NCBI RefSeq assembly: GCF_011762095.1
Contig: NZ_JAASQO010000024.1
Coordinates: forward strand, 1 to 39,469
From: Parvibaculum indicum
Lineage (GTDB): Bacteria > Pseudomonadota > Alphaproteobacteria > Parvibaculales > Parvibaculaceae
DNA length: 39,469 nt
Reading direction: 5' to 3'
Position numbers and translations under genes: made by a program. Positions 35,474 through 39,469 of the stretch are shown here, piece by piece. The notes beneath the pieces are model-generated. The model was not told the DNA's origin, ran no database searches, and saw only the letters and a list, made by a program, of their open reading frames with translations. Position 1 is the first letter of the stretch. The number at the start of each line of letters is the position of its first letter.

Positions 35474-36792
35474 GCTTCGCCATCCTTCGTCTCGTCGTCC
35501 CTTTTCGGCGCCAGCTCCGACAACACCTTGCGGACGGCATCATCAATCCTGTCGCTGGGGCGCTGGGGCATGAAATGCTCGACGATCATGTCGAAGTAGT
35601 GCGCCCTCGTCCCGTCGGCAGGGCCATTGCCTCCAATGATCCAAATGCGCGGATCGCGCAGCGCCCGCAGCTTGGCGATCTCTCCCTCCGTGTCGGGCGC
35701 CGCAAAGATCACCAAGCGGAAGGTCGGGATCGTCAGAGCCTGATAGATGATGTTGTTCAGGTGCTCGTCGCCGAAGGCGTAGCCGGCCGTGATGAGAACG
35801 CTCTGCTCGCGCACGATCCGGGACTGAAATTCCCGGAACAGGTCTGCGTAGGGCGAGCCGAGCGAAGAGTTCTGCTTCGCCGGCGTCGGATAGATCAGCA
35901 TCTGGTTTGAGGATTCCGGCGGCCAGACCTCCTTGATCGGGAACAGGCCATGATCGTCCTCGGTCCAAGTGACCGAACCATGCAATTTGCAGAGATAGAC
36001 GAAGGCGTCGACGGCGGTCCATTTGCGGCTGGCGACGTCGAGCTGCTCGGCCAGAGCATAGCGGAAGATCGCCGGGTTGAAGCGGCGTTCTACGACGCCA
36101 GAAAAACCGTTGGCATAGGGAATGCCCAGGCGATCCATCGCCAATTCGCTGAAATGATCGTAGTTGGTCGTGAACACCCAGGGCCGGGGCAAGGACCGAT
36201 CGCGTAGGACCAGTTTCTTGTAGAAACGCTCGTAGAGGTCGCGCACGGTCGTGTCGCCCTCCGTGGCGAAGGCCCCTTGGGTGACACGGGTCCATAGGAA
36301 GTCCTGGACCTTCTTGATGATGCCGTCGAGAACAGCGCGATAGGGGTGAAGATCGGGATTCTCGCTCTGGCGCAGCACGAACCGTTGCGCAAACAGGACT
36401 TCCATCAAGCGTTCCAGGTTACGGCTGTAGTCCTTCGCCAGGTCGACCCCGAGCGCATCGAGATAGTCGAGTTCGTCTTTGGTTAGCCGCCACGGCGCCG
36501 GTACAGCGCCGGCTGTTGGCGGATCGCTGTAGAATCCCGCCGCGCGTGCCTCGATGGTTTCGCCGCAAAACTCCTTGGCCAGCGGCGCCATGGTCGCAAT
36601 GCCGAGTTCCTTTTTGTCCTTCATCAGGGAAGAACATCCGGCGCCGAGCAGAAATGCGATATTCTTGGCGTTCATGGCCTCGGAAATCGCCTTGCGGGCG
36701 CTCTCGATCCCCTTGTTCCAGTCTAGTTCAGATGGCTCGGCATCGCCGTCTCGCAGAAACTGGAATTTTCGCTCTTCTTCGACTTCGCTCAT
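35470..36792 (-). CDS. SIR2-domain protein (anti-phage NADase), 440 aa
   Basis: A SIR2-like NAD+ hydrolase. FLLGAGCSSLM (GAGCS at 50-54) binds NAD, VFTTNYDHFSELA (about 205-217) is the TTNYD motif, KLHGSVTW (about 268) carries the conserved His, and VLITAGYAFGDEHLN is the late SIR2 block. SIR2 partners of HerA deplete NAD+ when phage is sensed. The N-terminal 35 residues are acidic. The start is 23 bases after the upstream AbiEii stop, so the whole set is likely one transcript. Confidence 0.92.
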   Translation of the reverse strand: MSEVEEERKFQFLRDGDAEPSELDWNKGIESARKAISEAMNAKNIAFLLGAGCSSLMKDKKELGIATMAPLAKEFCGETIEARAAGFYSDPPTAGAVPAPWRLTKDELDYLDALGVDLAKDYSRNLERLMEVLFAQRFVLRQSENPDLHPYRAVLDGIIKKVQDFLWTRVTQGAFATEGDTTVRDLYERFYKKLVLRDRSLPRPWVFTTNYDHFSELAMDRLGIPYANGFSGVVERRFNPAIFRYALAEQLDVASRKWTAVDAFVYLCKLHGSVTWTEDDHGLFPIKEVWPPESSNQMLIYPTPAKQNSSLGSPYADLFREFQSRIVREQSVLITAGYAFGDEHLNNIIYQALTIPTFRLVIFAAPDTEGEIAKLRALRDPRIWIIGGNGPADGTRAHYFDMIVEHFMPQRPSDRIDDAVRKVLSELAPKRDDETKDGEA

Positions 36793-36815
36793 ATACCCCC
36801 GGTCCTCCCAGTTTC

Positions 36816-37832
36816 TTACTTGGCTGCTCTGTTCGCGCGCGCGGCTATATCAGCGCACTGCGCCATGAGCGCTTCGAACGGCTCCTCGTCGTCGAAGAGC
36901 AGTCCATCCTCAACCATGCGGGCATAGTCATCCTCCAACGCCTTCGCGCCATCGCCGACCGGCACGAGTTGCAAGCCGCCGCTGACAGCCGCTGCATAGT
37001 CGATCGGCGTGCGGTCGGCGGCCTTCTCTGCGAAGAACATCGACTTGTGCCGAGCGACAGCGTTGGCCAGGTCGCGATCGGCAAAAGCGGCTTCCGCGAA
37101 GCCGGCTTCGTCCAGTCGGACAACATCGTGCCAATGTCGCGCGAAGCGGTCGCCGCGCAGCCGCTCCTGGAGGCAGAAGACGTGGATGGCGGTCGCCTTC
37201 TCCCAGAACGTCCGCTCCGCGTGCATGACGCGCGGCCGCGCCGTCGGGAAGAGCAGCCCCTCGATCAGGCCGGTCGCGTCGCAGACGACGTCGCGCAAGC
37301 TCGCGGGTTCGCCCGTCGAGCGCGCGCCGAACTCCAGCATGACGCTTGGAGCCACATAGCCGGACCCGGCTGCGGTCGCCTCATAGTCGATGAAGAGCTT
37401 CTCATCCTCGACGCGGACGGCCGCCGCCAGACCTTCGGCGGCCAGTCCGGTCTCGATCACAGGCTGCACGGTTTCCGCGACCCATGCCGGTAACCGCCGA
37501 CGGACCTCGCTGGACCAGCGCTTTTCCTCGCTTCGTGTCTTCGGCAGACCCTCGCCATTGTCCCCAACCAGATCGGGCGCAATCGCCCGAATGTCGTAGG
37601 TCAGATCCACGTCCTCCGAAAACCGGCGAATGACCTGATAGGCTTTCGACAGCGACGTGCCGCCCTTGAACACCAGATGCTCGCCGAGCGGTGCCGCGTA
37701 GAGGGTCGCCAGCGCCCACACCACCCACACATCCTTTTCGAGAAGATGGGTGGGACGACCCGAACGGTCGGCGACGACGCCCAACGCGTCACGCCGATCC
37801 TCGGCCGAAAGCTGGAGAAAGACGTCAGCCAT
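36816..37832 (-). CDS. AbiEii/AbiGii-family nucleotidyltransferase toxin, 338 aa
   Basis: A second AbiEii-type toxin, only distantly similar to the one at 25937. The core is LVFKGGTSLSKAY (GGTSLSK at 57-63) and FSEDVDLTYD (71-80) with the paired acidic residues. The C-terminal part is helical and carries RVMHAERTFWEKATAIH, the usual family helix. It overlaps the upstream antitoxin by 8 bases and is followed by the SIR2 gene 23 bases downstream. The target is unknown. Confidence 0.9.
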   Translation of the reverse strand: MADVFLQLSAEDRRDALGVVADRSGRPTHLLEKDVWVVWALATLYAAPLGEHLVFKGGTSLSKAYQVIRRFSEDVDLTYDIRAIAPDLVGDNGEGLPKTRSEEKRWSSEVRRRLPAWVAETVQPVIETGLAAEGLAAAVRVEDEKLFIDYEATAAGSGYVAPSVMLEFGARSTGEPASLRDVVCDATGLIEGLLFPTARPRVMHAERTFWEKATAIHVFCLQERLRGDRFARHWHDVVRLDEAGFAEAAFADRDLANAVARHKSMFFAEKAADRTPIDYAAAVSGGLQLVPVGDGAKALEDDYARMVEDGLLFDDEEPFEALMAQCADIAARANRAAK

Positions 37833-38418
37833 AGGCCGCCTTTCCGACGCTCTGTGCGAGCCATGTCGGAAACTGCGGCGCGGCGGCGACCAGTTCGCCG
37901 AACACGCCGGGCGGCATCTTCCGTTTCAATGTCGTGAGCGCGGCCTCCGCCCTTTCGGGGCCGAGCCAGGCCAGCGCCCGCACGGCCTCCCCCGCCGGGC
38001 GGTTGGCCAGGGCCAGTTGCCAGCGCGGCGCGTGCCGCAATTCGACGACCTGCTTGCCGAGGTGCATCTTTCGACTGCGCCCGGAGGTCAGATAGACCGA
38101 GCGGACGGGCACCTGCGTCGTCAAGCCAAGCGCGTTCGCCGCGGCGGCGCCGTTCGAGACGATGATCTCCCCCTTTTGGGTCGCGAGGGCCTCGACAGCC
38201 TGCTCGACCGACGGTGCGCGCGTGCCAAACCGACTGGTGATGGGGCGCAGATAGACGCCACGACCGGCGCGGATGAGCTGCCCGCGCTCAGACAGACGCG
38301 ACAATGCCTGATCCACGGCCGCCCGGTTTCCAAGGTGGAGCAGGCCCTTGGCGGACACGGGGACGCCTTCGGGCAGTCCCGTCGCATGGGCCAGAATTTG
38401 TTCGGTCAGCCGTGTCAT
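37825..38418 (-). CDS. DUF6088 (AbiEi-like) antitoxin, 197 aa
   Basis: The N-terminal winged helix (LTEQILAHATGLPEGVPVSAKGLLHLGNRAAVDQALSRL) ends with ERGQLIRAGRGVYLRP, the common AbiEi-type word. The C-terminal region includes VRSVYLTSGRSRKMHLG and YLxSGR-type repeats of DUF6088. It pairs with the AbiEii toxin downstream, overlaps it by 8 bases and probably represses the promoter at 38437-38465. It is the first gene of the five-gene operon. Confidence 0.88.
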   Translation of the reverse strand: MTRLTEQILAHATGLPEGVPVSAKGLLHLGNRAAVDQALSRLSERGQLIRAGRGVYLRPITSRFGTRAPSVEQAVEALATQKGEIIVSNGAAAANALGLTTQVPVRSVYLTSGRSRKMHLGKQVVELRHAPRWQLALANRPAGEAVRALAWLGPERAEAALTTLKRKMPPGVFGELVAAAPQFPTWLAQSVGKAAYG

Positions 38419-38428
38419 CGTCTTTCTC

Positions 38429-38465
38429 CTGTCGGAAATATATGCGAGTTTCTGACAGTTTTCAA
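38429..38465 (-). promoter_or_regulatory. Promoter with operator for the antitoxin-toxin-SIR2-HerA-exonuclease operon
   Basis: On the reverse strand TTGAAA (38465-38460) and TATATT (38442-38437) are separated by exactly 17 bases, a near-consensus sigma-70 promoter. A 10-bp dyad CTGTCGGAAA (38429-38438) and TTTCTGACAG (38449-38458), 9 of 10 matching, overlaps the -10 and the spacer. The AGGAG ribosome site lies between the promoter and the ATG at 38418, leaving a leader of about 12 bases. Confidence 0.75.
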
Positions 38466-38639
38466 GGAAGTCCGGATAGGGGAACGCCTTCCCCTGCGGC
38501 CGAGCCTTGGTCTCTGCCTACCCCTTCTGCGGGGAGATCCCCGCAACGCCCCCTTCAGAGTGAGAGTGCGGACGGATTTTCCGTGACGGGTTGAGGGCTG
38601 GAGGAGAGACTTCCGGCGCCCGTCGCGGAGATCATCCCG

Positions 38640-39377
38640 ATGGCCAGACACGATCGCAGCCCCGCGCAAGGTGGCGGACGCAGCAACCTTTACGCCGACA
38701 TCACCAACAAGATCATCGCCGAGCTGGAGCAAGGCCGGCTACCCTGGGTCCAGCCCTGGGGTGCGTCGCCCGATACCGCCCCGCTGGGCCTGCCGAGAAA
38801 TGCTTCAACCGGCAGGATCTATTCCGGCATCAATATCCTGATCCTCTGGGGAGCTGTCATCCAGCACGGCTTCCCCGGTCAGGCGTGGCTGACTTTCCGC
38901 CAAGCCCTTTCGCTTGGCGGCAATGTCAGAAAGGGCGAGCGTGGCACCACCGTTGTCTATGCCGACCGTTTCACTCCCGAGGACGAGATACGCCGTGCCC
39001 GCGAGACGGGTGAGGATGCGCATGCCATACCGTTCCTGAAGCGGTTCACGGTCTTTAATGCCGCACAATGCGATGGCCTTCCCGATGACATCACGGCAGT
39101 CGCGCCGCCACCGCCGCCGGGCCTGATCGAACCTCGGGTCGAGGCGCTGATCCATGCCACCGGCATCGACTTCCGCATTGGCGGCGATCGCGCCTTCTAC
39201 ATGCCCTCGTTCGACTATGTGCAGGTGCCGCCTCCGCAAGCCTATTTCGAGCCTATCAACTGGCACCGCACAGCCCTGCACGAGCTGGGTCACGCCAGCG
39301 GCCATCATAGCCGCCTCAACCGCGATCTGACCGGCTCGTTCGGCTCGAAGAAATACGCTTTCGAGGAGATGATTGCC
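38640..39377 (+). pseudogene. ardC: ardC 5' part (ArdC-type anti-restriction protein), truncated by the IS
   Basis: This holds the N-terminal ssDNA-binding domain (SNLYADITNKIIAELEQGRLPWVQPW, NASTGRIYSGINILILW, KGERGTTVVYADRF) and most of the zincin domain with the metal motif HELGHASGHH (H-E-x2-H) near residue 220. It reads to IA at the ATTGCC duplication, then runs three codons into the IS (the stop at 39384-39386). The 3' remainder is at 94-303. A truncated protein of 248 residues would keep the HExxH but lose the C-terminal helices. Before the insertion the gene would have encoded about 315 residues, normal for ArdC. CGGAGA lies before the ATG. Confidence 0.88.
39372..39377. repeat. 6-bp target site duplication, copy B (ATTGCC)
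   Basis: The partner of 94-99. It marks the point where the IS entered ardC, between Ile-Ala and Glu of EEMIAEMAS. Confidence 0.8.
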
Positions 39378-39469
39378 TTATCTTGACAGTCTGCACCGAT
39401 TGTCAGTGTCCTGCTTGACGTCGATGCAACAGGACTGACGGAGGCGTTATCCGGGCCGGCCGCAGCGCT
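39378..39469. mobile_element. Left end of the same unidentified insertion sequence
   Basis: The element begins TTATCTTGACAGTC (39378-39391), the terminal inverted repeat that matches 80-93. Further inside is a second GTCAG word (39401-39405), perhaps a transposase-binding site. The remaining bases to the window edge contain no complete open frame, so the family stays open. Confidence 0.7.

Overview
This window looks like almost all of a circular or circularised integrative and conjugative element (ICE) from an alphaproteobacterium, most likely Hyphomicrobiales (Rhizobiales). The reasons are the GC-rich coding, the DUF736/DUF2285/DUF2840/DUF2274 gene set around TraF, a DUF3363 relaxase and a trbBCDEJLFGI cluster, and an attachment site made from the 3' end of an alphaproteobacterial initiator tRNA (tRNA-fMet). 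The species cannot be named from the sequence.

Layout. 1-93 is the end of an unidentified insertion sequence (IS). 94-303 is the 3' part of an ardC anti-restriction gene, followed by a small hypothetical gene, a PP-loop (PAPS-reductase-like) protein and a large ParB-like protein (to 3179). 3180-3892 is non-coding and holds a terminator and a nested inverted-repeat structure before the first DUF736 gene. 4500-6625 holds a frameshifted DUF6499-DUF2285 gene, an AlpA-like HTH protein, DUF2840 and the TraF peptidase. 6865-8859 is the relaxase. 8911-11620 is a mercury-resistance cargo (merR, divergent merT-merP-merA), followed by a convergent exported protein. 12976-24663 is the conjugation machine: traG, a CopG-type protein, trbB, C, D, E, J, L, F, G and I. 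After it come DUF2274, a second DUF736, an AbiEi/AbiEii toxin-antitoxin pair, a pRiA4b ORF-3 family protein and the tyrosine integrase (start at 29117). The tRNA-fMet-derived att core is at 29307-29351. Beyond it lie a large serine recombinase, a small gene, a DUF1778/GNAT toxin-antitoxin pair, an integrase remnant, and a five-gene leftward operon: DUF6088 antitoxin, AbiEii toxin, SIR2, HerA ATPase, DEDDh exonuclease. The 5' part of ardC (38640-39377) and the other end of the IS (39378-39469) close the window.

The two ends belong together. Both ardC pieces stop at the same 6-bp word ATTGCC. Joining them with one copy of that word restores an in-frame ArdC reading. The IS sequences outside have matching terminal inverted repeats (12 of 14 bases). 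The simplest reading is one IS inserted in ardC of a circular molecule of about 39.4 kb plus the IS, opened at that IS, possibly because the assembly broke at a multicopy repeat. The att core carries only the 3' 45 bases of the tRNA, as expected for attP of an excised circle.

How it works together. The integrase and att site would give excision and integration. TraF, TraG, the relaxase and the Trb proteins make up a P-type conjugative type IV secretion system. ArdC, now broken, would have protected the incoming DNA. The repA and parA genes often found between the HTH gene and DUF2840 in this family are absent. Cargo is mercury detoxification plus several stability and defence modules. The most interesting of these is the overlapping SIR2-HerA-exonuclease operon, which lies directly downstream of an AbiE-type pair with a clear promoter and operator.
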